Source: Aurantiochytrium sp. KH105
Taxonomy: Eukaryota > Sar > Bigyra > Thraustochytrida > Thraustochytriidae
Direction of reading: 5' to 3'
DNA: 64,000 bases
NCBI GenBank assembly: GCA_003116975.1
Contig: BGKB01000106.1
Coordinates: 1-64,000 of the forward strand
Shown here: in pieces, positions 39,501-48,610 of the stretch
Layout of the letters: every line of letters begins with the position of its first letter
How positions within the stretch are numbered: position 1 is the first letter of the stretch
Made by a program: the position numbers and the translations under genes
Notes under the pieces: model-generated
Databases searched by the model: none
What the model was told of the DNA's origin: nothing
The model's input: only the letters and a program-made list of their open reading frames with translations

Positions 39501-39573
39501 CCGCGTCCGGAGCGCCGCGCGCCGGCCTCGAGGTCCTCCACGGTCGGGCTCCTGGCGACGGGGAGCGGCGCAT
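36550..39573 (-). CDS. Dual-specificity phosphatase with gelsolin-like C-terminus (MKP1-like)
   Basis: 1007 aa. Residues 1-~680 are disordered (Ala/Gln/Ser/Pro-rich), probably a regulatory region. The DSP domain spans ~690-850: LDHLYIGS start, general-acid Asp in LYLRDKTTQDV, and the CX5R loop 'VFCQRGISRSATIILAYL' (Cys ~783). The His usually before the Cys is Phe; the catalytic Cys and Arg are present. A segment typical of plant MKP1 follows (LLYRVDLSDQERTFRAF), then a gelsolin-like fold ('VWHDVDTPEEVLAAAERAAR', ending GYESATFWHAL). Plant MKP1 dephosphorylates stress-activated MAP kinases and has the same DSP-gelsolin order, so MAPK inactivation is the likely role. It lies upstream of, and in the same orientation as, the Maf-convergent end; its own leader is an extremely GC-rich repeat region. 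Confidence 0.88.
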   Translation of the reverse strand: MRRSPSPGARPWRTSRPARGAPDAAAGDKENAAAAAGAAPAQTRAPGPGGTESRARGGAAVGDLAAKLQPQPQQQQQQARARSLSNRDPREVLREVVGSTGTRSQKAASMDEQPLGRTSTMDVDEDAGQAVVAAQHKVTRARSAQEKEDLLVNSIGSDVSALSGISARTGETATTSESRTSRSEPSSPFLSPRVTTTSEINRSTCFPAALSPLSLAPACLESRASVAVKAARNSPMHERTCHLQHPALVRTATDADVKGLTQGFTMLQSPRAASTTTAAAAALRQRTPREVETSDAKVARYRSEDRNVHARVALRDGPAVMPRLRAAHSSPACENLVSSATPRGGFRAANTPSPPPRGLSVKDTEPGVGERPWTADDVVSKTGAPGHAEHLSPGDQPSSGRLWHPSGKHDASPLACGGMPSQRQRKALIGAHGKALSADALQVVSPWRDRLLPDLGALDEAKVATASHRDASKSAATTTSASFSTASLATPADGGHQDTQETISRQQSDRTDAHPSHQDDLQPPATGQDGQLAEEAGLIDRGSGSAGLHGSTNLQQQHHQPSETSHASPGAASTCSSGSNNSLKRRRPGLRLDLTVQVADSRNSALQAQAVPNSTRQGKAKAQGLRRGLYVNTEESFDETESQALAKATPRSLPAATPSLRTGRSLPHPGLQIVTPQTPRLDTGGGGKPEQLCTRVLDHLYIGSMFALSDNATECMDAHGLTALIDCSTRRRQHPNVVLPEGTSLLTLYLRDKTTQDVSGTFLPAIQFIEETMREGGKVLVFCQRGISRSATIILAYLIWKFNWSYADAVNFLKQKRNKVNPNIGFSMQLMTWATTRPSTVTRQTLLYRVDLSDQERTFRAFPDGVRTSLALASGPAVEVRRSMFAPMAGRENPGNEPPGKAASSNDENVQQLPRCWLACAPACETQFVWHDVDTPEEVLAAAERAARLFSTFEEAPPRVVRVPCGYESATFWHALALAHGDEVEVSPSLRGRRAITVEQQDVKHTL

Positions 39574-40604
39574 AAGGATGGATGGCGCCTCTCGCGGCTC
39601 GCCTCGCGGCTCGCCGCGCGCAGCGACCGCGGCTCCGCCCCGGCGCTCGGCGGGCGGCCGCGCTCTGCGCGCAGCTCGCGCTCTGCGCCCCGCCCCGCCG
39701 CGCGCGCCTCGCCTCGCCTCGCCTCGCNCGCGCCTCGCCTCGCCTCGCCTCGCCGCCCTGCGCGGCGCCGCGGGTCGGTCGCGGCCCGCCGGGTCGCCTT
39801 GGGACCTGATCTGATCTGATGGATCTCTCTCCGCGCCGCGCCGCCGCGCCGCCGCGCCGCCCGCGCGAGCCTGCGCCGCGGCTGCCTGCGCGCGCGAGCC
39901 TGGGCGCGCGAGCGTGCGCGCGTGCGCGTGCGCGTGCGCGTGCGTGTCTGCCGCGCGGGCGGCCCGCGAGACTTGGGCCCGCGGTTCGAGTTCTGGAGAC
40001 CGTCGATGTCGCGTGAGTCAGGCGGAAGGCGGAAGCGAACGAGCGAATAACAGAAGGAGTCATAACCGAACGCGAGAATGGACGAGGAAGGGACAAGAGG
40101 TCGACGGCGTCGAGAGCTCCGTGATGGCAGCGGCAAGTTTCATTCGGGGCAACGCAGACTTCATTGGGGTTCGCACATTGGGCGAGGATCGGGTGCGAGA
40201 GCGAGTCGCTGGAGCTTTTGCGACTGTTCGTGCGCCTGGACGGACGCATTTTCTGTCGGGACGAGGTGGATGCGACTCGCGAGCTTGCAAAAGGGTATAG
40301 CTAGCAGTAAGCAAATAGTGTAGAGAGTCAGGATCCTTTCGAGCGTCCGTGTTTGGGGAAATCTTCTCCAAAAATAATAGGCTTGCGATTGGAGACGCAG
40401 ACACTCCCTTCATTCAACCTCGTTCATGATCATCATTTCCCTTTCGAAGGAGGGACGGTCGACAAAAAAGAATCAACGGCACACACAGATACACTCTACT
40501 TACGAGAAAAAGAAAGCGGCTAAAAAGACAGGGGGGTGAGACTTGAAGAGGTCCAAAGTCAAAGAATCATCAGAAGAAAAAGAAAGAGGCGAGAGAGAAA
40601 TATA
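39574..40604. other. GC-rich leader of the phosphatase gene and 3' end of the histidine kinase gene
   Basis: No gene seen. 39574-39960 is extremely CpG-rich and includes a CCTCG/GCCTC repeat with an undetermined base at 39728. Open frames here on both strands contain that unknown base and have Arg/Ala-only composition. 40290-40604 is AT-richer 3' flank. Confidence 0.55.
39704..39760 (+). repeat. (GCCTC)n pentanucleotide array with an undetermined base
   Basis: About ten CCTCG units, interrupted at 39728 by an N followed by 'cgcg'. The true copy number is uncertain because the base call failed inside the array. Confidence 0.9.
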
Positions 40605-43223
40605 CTATGGAAAGGCCGCAGCAACCTTTCGTCGTTTTGAGGCTGCTGCCTTCGCAGCTGCCTTTTCAGCTACCTTGATGGCATAGCCAGACTTGGCAAA
40701 TGCTTCGGCGAGATCGCGCCGAAGACGGTTACCTGGAGGCAAGGGTTTAGGCCAGAAACACTGCGCGCCATTGTGAATGTGCTCGGACTTTTGGTCGTTT
40801 CCAGACATACCAACAATAACAACATTGGGGTCGACTTCCCGCAACTTGGCAATCGTCTCTGCGCCGTTCATGATGCCACCGGTTAGCGGCATAAAGTGAT
40901 CAATGACGATAATGTCGTATTGCATGCTCGGGTCCTTCTTGACAGCGTCGACCTTGCGGAGCGCCTCCTCTCCGTTAACAGCCTCAGCGAAGGACCATCC
41001 CATCGCAAGCCGCTCGAGCTGGCGACGCACGGTCATACGTACGACCAAGTCGTCATCAACCACGAGCGCACGCACTGCAGCGGGTATCGCGGACGGACAG
41101 TCTCCAGCAGAGTGCGGTGCTGTCGTCGGATGCGGCACTTCGGCTTGCCGCGCGCGTTTTGCAGGTTGACGCGGGGTCTCTGAAATGTTTTTGCCCGAGC
41201 TATCTTCGGACTTGACCTCTTCATTTTCCTCACGAGGAGCAGCTGACGAGGCGGCCGAGCTTGCAGAGGCCTGCGAGGGCGTGCCGGGCCTACCGCCTGC
41301 ACGAAGACAAACCTTGATGACAAACCTGCACCCTGGTCTATGGGGCTTGTAGCCCGATACATAGGACGGATCAAGCTCAATAGTGCCCCCCATTTGTTCG
41401 ATGATGGTTTTGCTGAGACAGAGTCCGAGGCCGCTCCCGCGCATGTCGGAGGATAGTTTACAATATCTGTGAAAGAGCTTGTGACGCTTGTCCTCGGGAA
41501 TACCCCGACCGCTGTCCTCGACAACAATGGTGAGATAAACGTCCGAAGGGTTAACCTTCGAGGGCTCGCTGGTCGCGCGAACGCGAACAAAGCCGTCCGA
41601 TGTGAATTTGGTCGCATTGGTGGCGACATTCATGACAACCTGCTTGAGGCGTAAGGAGTCGACCTCGACATCCATGTCGCGATCGCACTCGAGCGAAATG
41701 TCGAGCTCCTTGTTGCGGTATGACAGCATGGTCACGATCGGTTCCAGAACATCATCATGGACGAGTGTGCGCCGCGGACAGAGGGTCATTGCTTCTGTAC
41801 TGTGTCGATTGAGGTCCAAGACATTCGTTAGTAGTTCCTGAATGTAAGAGAGACTCGAGCGCACCACGTCGAGATCATTAACAACGGAGGTATCCTCCGG
41901 CAAGACGGCTGCAGCGACAATGTCCTCGCGTGCGAAGCTGCACGCAGAGAGCGCAGCAGCCAAGGGATTGCGAACCTCGTGCGCCATGAACTCGTTCAAC
42001 GCTGTTTCGGCACTCGCGCGCTCGCGCTCGCGGATCGCGTTTTCACGGGCCTCCATAAGCTCCGTGACGTCCTGAGCAAGGCAAAATACGCCATAGGCGG
42101 ACCCGTCTTCGAGGGAAATGCGCTGCGTTGTGTTTACGAGCAGCGAAACGGGAGACTTGCTCTCTCCGGATGCGAGCTTGACCCACAAGTTCGTCTTTCC
42201 GGTGCCCGATAAGGCCTCGTCGATGGCCTCACGAAGCACCTCTTTGATTTTAGCGTTGAAGGCAAAGTCGGCGAGAAGCGTGCCAAGCGCCTTGTCAGCC
42301 GGCACGTCCAAGATGCGCGCCATGTTTTTATTCCACACATTGATTTTACCTGACCTGTCGACCCCAAAGATTGGTGCATTGGCGTCCTCGATCAGCATTC
42401 GCAGCTCCTCGTGGAGTCGCGCGACTTTGACGCGTTCTCGCTCAATCGCTTCCTTTTGCTCTTTGATTTCTGCGAGTCGTAGCTTGAGCTTTGTGACGTC
42501 TGTATGCGTTCCAACCATACGCACTGCGCTTCCATCCGGTGCCCATTCGACAACGCGTCCTTTGCAGCGCACCCAGACAGTGCTTCCGTCCTTGTGCCGA
42601 TAGCGCACCTCTTGCAGATACGGATGCTTGCCTTTCGTTTCAATGTGTTTATTCATGTTTGAAATGGCCACGGCCAAATCTTCTTGATTGATCATGTCCA
42701 TCCACGCGCTCGGTTTGTGTTCCTTTTCCTCGGGGAGATACCCAAAGTGGGCCCAGAACCCAGGGCTCATGTACTCGTAGTCAGCCTTCATGTGCCAGTC
42801 CCAAAAGCCGTCAAAGGATGTTTCGAGGATATTCTCCACACGATCCTCCGCGAGTAGACGATTGCTAATGTCCTTGACTTCGATTAAAAGAGTCGCCGGG
42901 CCAGCTACGTCATCGCCCGTCGGCTGGGCCATCTCGAAGGGTGATCCGACAAGTTCGAGGCCCACGAGAGGCTTTTTCAGGTCTTGCCATACCCTTTTCA
43001 CGAGAGGTTGATCTGCGTGATCGTCGAGCTGCTTGATTTCCTGGCTTGAGAGCCCAAAGATTTCCTGAACGGGCACGCCGCGCGCAAGCGCAGGTCCGAA
43101 GTCGCCCCGCGCGCGCGCCTCGGCGTTAATCATTTTGGCCAGCGCCGGCGTCCATTCCACGACGCGCCCTTGCGCGTCCACGGAGACGAGCCCGATGGAC
43201 CGCAGCCACGACGGCAGCGTCAT
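40605..43223 (-). CDS. Hybrid sensor histidine kinase (PAS x3, HisKA, HATPase, receiver)
   Basis: 872 aa from the ATG at 43223; an upstream extension exists only from GTG. Three PAS-like modules (~5-110, ~130-250 with PAC motif 'YRHKDGSTVWVRCKGRV', ~285-405) lead into a short coiled linker. H-box: FMAHEVRNPLAAA (His ~414). ATPase: NVATNATKF (N), DSGRGIP (G1), GSGLGLCLSKTIIEQMGG (G2). After a Ser/Glu-rich linker comes a receiver domain (~725-868) with DDD acidic pocket, phospho-acceptor D in IIVIDHFMP (~771), Ser in VGMSGND and Lys in KPLPP. All phosphotransfer residues are present, so a His-to-Asp relay is expected. There is no membrane segment, so it is a soluble sensor. The signal is unknown; no heme, flavin or bilin motif is obvious. 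Confidence 0.93.
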   Translation of the reverse strand: MTLPSWLRSIGLVSVDAQGRVVEWTPALAKMINAEARARGDFGPALARGVPVQEIFGLSSQEIKQLDDHADQPLVKRVWQDLKKPLVGLELVGSPFEMAQPTGDDVAGPATLLIEVKDISNRLLAEDRVENILETSFDGFWDWHMKADYEYMSPGFWAHFGYLPEEKEHKPSAWMDMINQEDLAVAISNMNKHIETKGKHPYLQEVRYRHKDGSTVWVRCKGRVVEWAPDGSAVRMVGTHTDVTKLKLRLAEIKEQKEAIERERVKVARLHEELRMLIEDANAPIFGVDRSGKINVWNKNMARILDVPADKALGTLLADFAFNAKIKEVLREAIDEALSGTGKTNLWVKLASGESKSPVSLLVNTTQRISLEDGSAYGVFCLAQDVTELMEARENAIRERERASAETALNEFMAHEVRNPLAAALSACSFAREDIVAAAVLPEDTSVVNDLDVVRSSLSYIQELLTNVLDLNRHSTEAMTLCPRRTLVHDDVLEPIVTMLSYRNKELDISLECDRDMDVEVDSLRLKQVVMNVATNATKFTSDGFVRVRATSEPSKVNPSDVYLTIVVEDSGRGIPEDKRHKLFHRYCKLSSDMRGSGLGLCLSKTIIEQMGGTIELDPSYVSGYKPHRPGCRFVIKVCLRAGGRPGTPSQASASSAASSAAPREENEEVKSEDSSGKNISETPRQPAKRARQAEVPHPTTAPHSAGDCPSAIPAAVRALVVDDDLVVRMTVRRQLERLAMGWSFAEAVNGEEALRKVDAVKKDPSMQYDIIVIDHFMPLTGGIMNGAETIAKLREVDPNVVIVGMSGNDQKSEHIHNGAQCFWPKPLPPGNRLRRDLAEAFAKSGYAIKVAEKAAAKAAASKRRKVAAAFP

Positions 43224-43496
43224 CCTGCCCGTCTCCTGCCTGCCTCGCTCGCTCGCTACCTCCCTCCCTCCCTCCCGCGCCCGCGACCTCTGTCTACGCG
43301 CCGAGCGAGGCGCTTCCTCGGGGCCGGCGCCCTGCACTCTCTCTCGCGTTTCTCTCCCCTTTCTTTGTTTCTTTGTTTCTTGGCCTGCTCTGCTCGCGCC
43401 TCCTTTCCGCGGCAGCCAGCGTCTGCGACGTGGACGCGGCCGCGCGCGCGACGCGAGGAGAGCGGCGGCGCGGCGGCGAGGGCGCCGCGCGAGAAG

Positions 43497-43526
43497 GCGG
43501 GCGGGCGGGCGGGCGGGCGGGCGGGC
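43497..43526 (+). repeat. (GGGC)7 tetranucleotide array
   Basis: Seven GGGC units, G-rich on the plus strand and able to form G-quadruplexes, ~275 bases upstream of the histidine kinase start. Confidence 0.9.
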
Positions 43527-44030
43527 GGACGGCTGCCCGCGCGAGCGAGGCGAGGCGGCGAGAAGGCTAGCTGGCGAGACNAGGCGAGAAGGCGAGATGG
43601 CGGGATGGCGGGATGAAATGCGTCCGCCAGTCCTCGCGGCGGCCGCGGCGCGGCGCGGCGCTGCGCGGCGCGGCGGCCGGGCGCGGCGCGGCGAGCGCGC
43701 ACGGCGGCGGCGGCGGCGGCGGCCGGGCGCGCGGGCGTGCGCGCGAGCGGGGGCGCGGCGGCGCGGCGCGGCGAGACGCGGCGGCGGTGTTCCAGCTTTG
43801 AAAAGGCTGACTGACTGACTGCCCGCTCGCTGCAGCTGCTAGTGATGGGTGAGCGAAAGCGGGGAAGCAGGGATGAAAGAAGGAAAGGAAGAAAGTAAGA
43901 AAACAGGAAGGCGTATTTTATACAACTTTGGAGAGCACTCTCGCGCTTTGCAGACAGGGGAGAAGGAGGCGAGGCGAGGAGGCGAGGCAAGCTTGGCCAG
44001 CCAGCCAGGGCTCGTTCGCTCCGTGCTTGC

Positions 44031-44093
44031 TCTGCTCCACTCTGCTCTGCTCCACTTTGCTCTGCTCTGCTCTGCTCTGCTCTGCTCTGCTCT
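44031..44093 (+). repeat. TCTGC pentanucleotide array (imperfect)
   Basis: About twelve TCTGC units, two of them changed (tccac, tttgc), upstream of the histidine kinase gene. Confidence 0.9.
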
Positions 44094-45779
44094 GGAGGCC
44101 GGCCGAGCGCGAGCTCGAAACCGCGCCTTCCTTGACGGCCCGGCTGGTGCCAGTGGCGGGACGCATTGCACGGACGGCTGGAAAAGAAATCGCGAGGATG
44201 AAGATCGAGCGGGCAGGCAGCCCGGACCCAGAAACCTGAGAAAGCTGGCGAGCTCCCCCCACCCACTGCGCCCAGTGGCGCGGCCGCGGGCCGACACATG
44301 CCGACACAGACCGCGACGCAGACCGCCTCGCTGCCAGTGTGTGCGCGGAGAAGCGCCCGGTCCAGCCGGCCGCCTGCAGCCTGGCCGCTGCGCTGCACTG
44401 CGCGCAGGAGAGAATGCTCTCGCCTCGCCTCGCCGCGCCGCGCCAGTTCGCCGCGACGCGGCAGCCGCACGCGGCCGCGCGTATTGAGTTCTATCGATGC
44501 GGGGCCAGCGGCCAGCCGGCGCGGCTCGGGCGGCGCCTCTGAGGTGGGCAGGCAGACTGCGCCACAGACGCAGAGACGCCGGTCTGTGGGGAAGCCGCGC
44601 CAACGGGGCTGCGGGGAGGCGGTGGCCGCCGGCGGCTTGCTTTGGTTGCTGGCTGTGGGGCGGCTGCAGGCTGAAGCGCCGACGCCGACCGGCCCTATGG
44701 CGGCTGCGGCAGGTTCATCCATCGCCGTGTATACCGTTGGCTCGGAGGCCGCTGGGCCGGCTGCGGCTTGGGCTGGCCGGGCTTGGGCCACGCTCGCAGC
44801 ATTCGTGTTGTCCGTGGCCGCTTGGAGGGCTGCGAGGCCAAGCGAAGCCAGACCAGACCAGGCCCTCCCTCCCTCCCTGCAAACTGTTCGTGCTTGCGTG
44901 CTCTGCGTACACGTACGTACGTTCGATTTCGTGACAGAAAGTCTCCCGATCCCATCTTTTGCACTGCAGTGCCTGGCACAGCTGCGTTCTCTCGCTTCTC
45001 GACCCCTCCTTCCCTCCGTCCCTCCCTCGGCCAGATCGTAGTCGCCATCGTCGGGACCCGTCCTGTCTGGCTGCCTGGCTGTCTGGCTGCCTGGCTGCCT
45101 GGCCACTGCGCCGGCGGGTCAGTCGCCAGCCCATCGCGCACCGCGCGCCGCGTCCTTGCCTGCGAAAACCTGCAGCGACGCGCGGCGAGGGGGATGGATG
45201 CAGCCTCGCAGCGGCCTTGATGGCCAGCAGCCACCAGCAGCAGCCATGGCGGCTGCGGGGGCGAGGGGAAGCTGCTGCCTCCGGCGCGGGGGAGCCCCTC
45301 TTCCCGCACTTGGCAATCGTGCTTGCGACATCGGCTCCCGGGCAATACCCCTCCGAGTAGTACGCAGGCCCGGGTGCAGGCCCGGGCGCAGGCCGCAGCC
45401 GGCGCAATCGTGGCTGCGGAAGGGGAGGGATGCCGCGCTATTCTTCCCGCAGTGATGTGCAAAGGGGGACGGACTCACAGCGTAGTGCGGGGCCACTGGC
45501 GGCCGGAGTGAAGGGGAAGCTAGCTGCTTGGAATCGCAAAGCAACGAGCTTGGCTCGTCTGGCAAGTTGGGTCCCACACTTGCAGTGGGGGCCGGTGAAT
45601 TGGCGGGAATCAGAGCAAGCTGCCACTGCCGCCACTGCTGCCACTATGGCCACTGCTTGGTGGCAAGCTGTAGGCTGCAGCTGTGTGATGTGAAGCGAGC
45701 GAGCACGCGGCGGCGGCAAGAGGCATGGGAGGCGTTGAGAATTTCCGAGCGCTGATCATTGTGGAGGGGTTGATTAGGT

Positions 45780-47579
45780 TCACGCCGGGACGCGCGCGTG
45801 CCAGGGCGCCCCTAAGTCTGGCGCGCCAGGATCCAGCGTGGCCCAGGAGAGATGCACGGAGCGCCCGTAGACGCCCGCGCCGCAGAGGCGCTCTACGCGG
45901 CTCAGAAGCGCGCACCGCGGCATGGGGATCTCGCCGCGCGCCACCTCCGCGGCCACCAGCGCCTCGACGGCCGCGGCCGCCTCTTCCTCGGCGTGGTTGC
46001 TGTTGCGGCTGCGATCTTCTTCAGCATTGGCGCCATCGTCATCATGGCGGCCATAATCTAGAGACCCCACACCAGGCTCCGCATCCGCCACGGCAGATTG
46101 GATGGCCTCCAGCTCATGCTGGAGAAAGGCGCGGAACATGGCATCAGCGTCTGTAGGAGGCAGCTGCGCCTTGAGTGCTGCGAAGACCACGCAGCGGAAC
46201 TTGGCCTCAACATCCTCCAAGTCGTCACACCCGCTACGCCGAATGGCCTTCAGACATGCTACGTCATCGTGATGGTCGTGGTGACGCTCCTGCGCCGACC
46301 AGTGGTGGTGGTGTTGGTGTTGGTGGTGGTGGTCTGCTTCGCGCTGCGCTCCTGTGCTTGCTGCAGCTGCGGAGGCCGTCTCATCACTATCAACCGACTC
46401 CTCTCCTTGTGGCTGATCCGCCGAGCAAGCACGGGCCTCACTGTCAATGCCGTCAGCATCTGCAACATTTGCGACATCTGCTGCAGGATTTCCCACCAAT
46501 CCACCCTCTTCGCGCGAGACGCTGACGACAAGGTCACGGACTCGCAACGAGCTTCCATTGGCTGCTACTGAACGATGCAGCGTAAACGTCGGGCCCTCGG
46601 GTGGGAGCTTGCCATCCTCCATGACCGAAAAGTACAGCGTGGGGCGCGTGCGAGGCGAAGTATTGGCCGAACCGCGGTGATGCGTGCGCGAATCGAAAAT
46701 GACAACCGATCCCTGAGGCACGGCAAGTCGCAGGAAAGGAACACCTGACATCATAGAGAACTCGTCCTCATCGACGAAATGAAAATGAGTGTGCGTGCCC
46801 GGCATCACGTCGAGGGCTGCACTGTCCTCGGAAACCGTGTCGAGGTACACAAAGACGCTGTATATACGAGCTCGCGTCTCAATCTCTGCAGGAGTACCCA
46901 TGCGTGCGTCAGGGTGGAAATCCTGCTCCCCGGCGCCGGGAAAGCTGGTCATTGTCGAGAACTCGACCAATGTGCAATTTGATCCGAGCTGAGCCTCCAG
47001 CATTGGCCACAGAAAATGCAAAAGTTCTCGCAGAGCACGGCCTGGTGCGCCCTCGATACGCAAGGGTAGATCCTTGCGATACTTGCGCGCAGCGATGGAC
47101 GAAAACTCCTCATCTGGATTCCACAAAGCGTCGAGCACAGATGTGCTGAGATTTCGCGAGGTTGCTGCGTCAACCAGCTCCGGAAGCGCGACAAAGCCGT
47201 GCACGTCTAAACGATAGCGCGCCTCTGCTGTCTCGGTCGCGGAGAGCTCGGTGGTCTTGTGACCTTTGGCAAGGGAAACCCGCTGCGCTTTATCTAGACG
47301 CAGACGAAAGAGATCCAAGGCGCGACGACTCGCCACAAAGCGGGGGCGATCGGTTTCTGCTTGGTTCACGCCAAGCACCTTGCGCACGCTTGTTGGCATC
47401 GTAATCTCGCTGATTTTGCTGGCCGCAAAGAGCTGTCCGATGAGCTCGATCTCTGCGAGGTCCTCGTGCGCCTTCGCGCTCAACGTCTGCGCGACCGCCC
47501 CCTCGGCGACAAGCGGCGCCAAGACCAAGGTCAATAGCACCAGCACCAGCACCAGCATCAGCGGTGTTCCTTGCTTCAT
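45780..47579 (-). CDS. Secretory-pathway PhyH-like Fe(II)/2-oxoglutarate dioxygenase with His-rich tail
   Basis: 599 aa from the ATG at 47579, which opens a signal peptide (MKQGTPLMLVLVLVLLTLVL); 52 further codons upstream are open but would bury it. The PhyH-type double-stranded beta-helix lies at ~105-320. Metal ligands are FHPDARMG (H222/D224) and RTHHRGS (~298); the 2OG-binding Arg is in SPRTRPTLYFS. A linker leads to a His-rich tract (~405-430, HHHQHQHHHHW then HHDHHDD) that could bind metal. A Cys-containing helical region (~435-480) and an acidic, Ala-rich C-terminus follow. It is predicted to hydroxylate a protein or small molecule in the ER/Golgi or outside the cell. The substrate is unknown. 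It is head to head with the JmjC-type gene, 1.03 kb apart. Confidence 0.85.
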   Translation of the reverse strand: MKQGTPLMLVLVLVLLTLVLAPLVAEGAVAQTLSAKAHEDLAEIELIGQLFAASKISEITMPTSVRKVLGVNQAETDRPRFVASRRALDLFRLRLDKAQRVSLAKGHKTTELSATETAEARYRLDVHGFVALPELVDAATSRNLSTSVLDALWNPDEEFSSIAARKYRKDLPLRIEGAPGRALRELLHFLWPMLEAQLGSNCTLVEFSTMTSFPGAGEQDFHPDARMGTPAEIETRARIYSVFVYLDTVSEDSAALDVMPGTHTHFHFVDEDEFSMMSGVPFLRLAVPQGSVVIFDSRTHHRGSANTSPRTRPTLYFSVMEDGKLPPEGPTFTLHRSVAANGSSLRVRDLVVSVSREEGGLVGNPAADVANVADADGIDSEARACSADQPQGEESVDSDETASAAAASTGAQREADHHHQHQHHHHWSAQERHHDHHDDVACLKAIRRSGCDDLEDVEAKFRCVVFAALKAQLPPTDADAMFRAFLQHELEAIQSAVADAEPGVGSLDYGRHDDDGANAEEDRSRNSNHAEEEAAAAVEALVAAEVARGEIPMPRCALLSRVERLCGAGVYGRSVHLSWATLDPGAPDLGAPWHARVPA

Positions 47580-48610
47580 CGTTGCGTCGCCTCGCTCCAC
47601 TTCTCTCTGGCAAGGAAGAGACGGGAGGCGCGCAAGCTCTAGCCCGCTCGTCTCTTCTACCGCGCAAACGATGAGCACGGACGACTGCCGAGGGTTCTGT
47701 GCGAGTAAGGTTGATGGGTTTGCTTGCGTGTTCAAGACTCAACCTGGGCCCATTTTTCGCGTTGGGTGCAGTTGGGACATTCCAACACTGAAACGAGGAC
47801 GGACGGCGACAGCAATCAGCGAAAATGAACAGCGCCGACAGGGACGGCGTGCATTCATCATCATGTAGTAGGGACGCTGATCATGAACGGTAGTGCTGCG
47901 CATGGAGAAAAAAAGAAAAATGATAAAAAGACCAGGCATCTTTGCGTTATTATACTTTTTGTCAACATCCCTGACAAAGCTGCTTGCAAAGCTGGTCGCA
48001 AAGCTGCTTGCAAAGCTGGGTCAATTTGATCACAGCCTAAATCAATGGCTGATCTCTGTACAGGCCTACCTACGTTAATCCGCATCTCTGAGTCACGTGC
48101 TCGCTCGCCAAAGGGCTTTGACTGCATGCCTTTAGCCCGAAAGAACGTCCGCGTTTCGTTACGCGCTTTGCGCACGTCTACGGCCAATGCAAGACTGCCA
48201 ATCGTATCCAGCGATAACGACGATATCAAGGAAAGGCAGTCCAACAGATTGTAGCATAGAAATTCATCACCAGCTTCTGATGAGCAGCCAGCCGTTGGTA
48301 GGCCTAGGCCTAGCTAGACCTGGGCAAGGTAGGATCTGCGAGCTAGGCTTACTACTTGTAGAATAGTGAATGAAATAGAGGCGCGAGTAGCGTCAAGACC
48401 GAACACCGCTGGTGGGACGGGAGCCGACGGGCGTCCGCGTGGACGTCGCAGACGGCGAAACAGATCCAGCGAGCTGTGACAGGGAGCCACGCGGGGGCGC
48501 GAGCACTGGGTTTTCGTTTGCCTGTCTGTCTGCCGGTCTGTCGTTTCTCTGTTTTCGGTTTGGTTGTTTCGTAAGTCGGGCTGCAGGAGCGCGAGGCCAA
48601 CCTCGCCAAG
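47580..48610. promoter_or_regulatory. Divergent promoter region of the two 2OG oxygenase genes
   Basis: No gene seen. It includes a 24-bp unit repeated twice at 47973-48020 ('caaagctgcttgcaaagctg' core), an A-rich stretch (47905-47930) and a CTGT/CTGC-rich stretch (48525-48560) near the plus-strand start. Confidence 0.5.

Larger units (their letters stand above)
43224..45779. other. Repeat-rich upstream region of the histidine kinase gene
   Basis: 2.5 kb without a supported gene. Very high CpG, with CCTC/CCCT stretches at 43250-43275, (GGGC)7 at 43497-43526, an undetermined base at 43581, GGCG/GCGC clusters and a TCTGC array at 44031-44093. A 616-codon open frame on the minus strand (43256-45106) spans the unknown base and all these repeats and is almost entirely Arg/Ala/Pro/Ser, so it is not credible as protein. 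Confidence 0.55.

Noticed and set aside
43256-45106. 616-codon minus-strand frame upstream of the histidine kinase
   Set aside because: It spans microsatellites and an undetermined base, and its translation is Arg/Ala/Pro/Ser-rich with no domain. Other frames in the same stretch are equally open.
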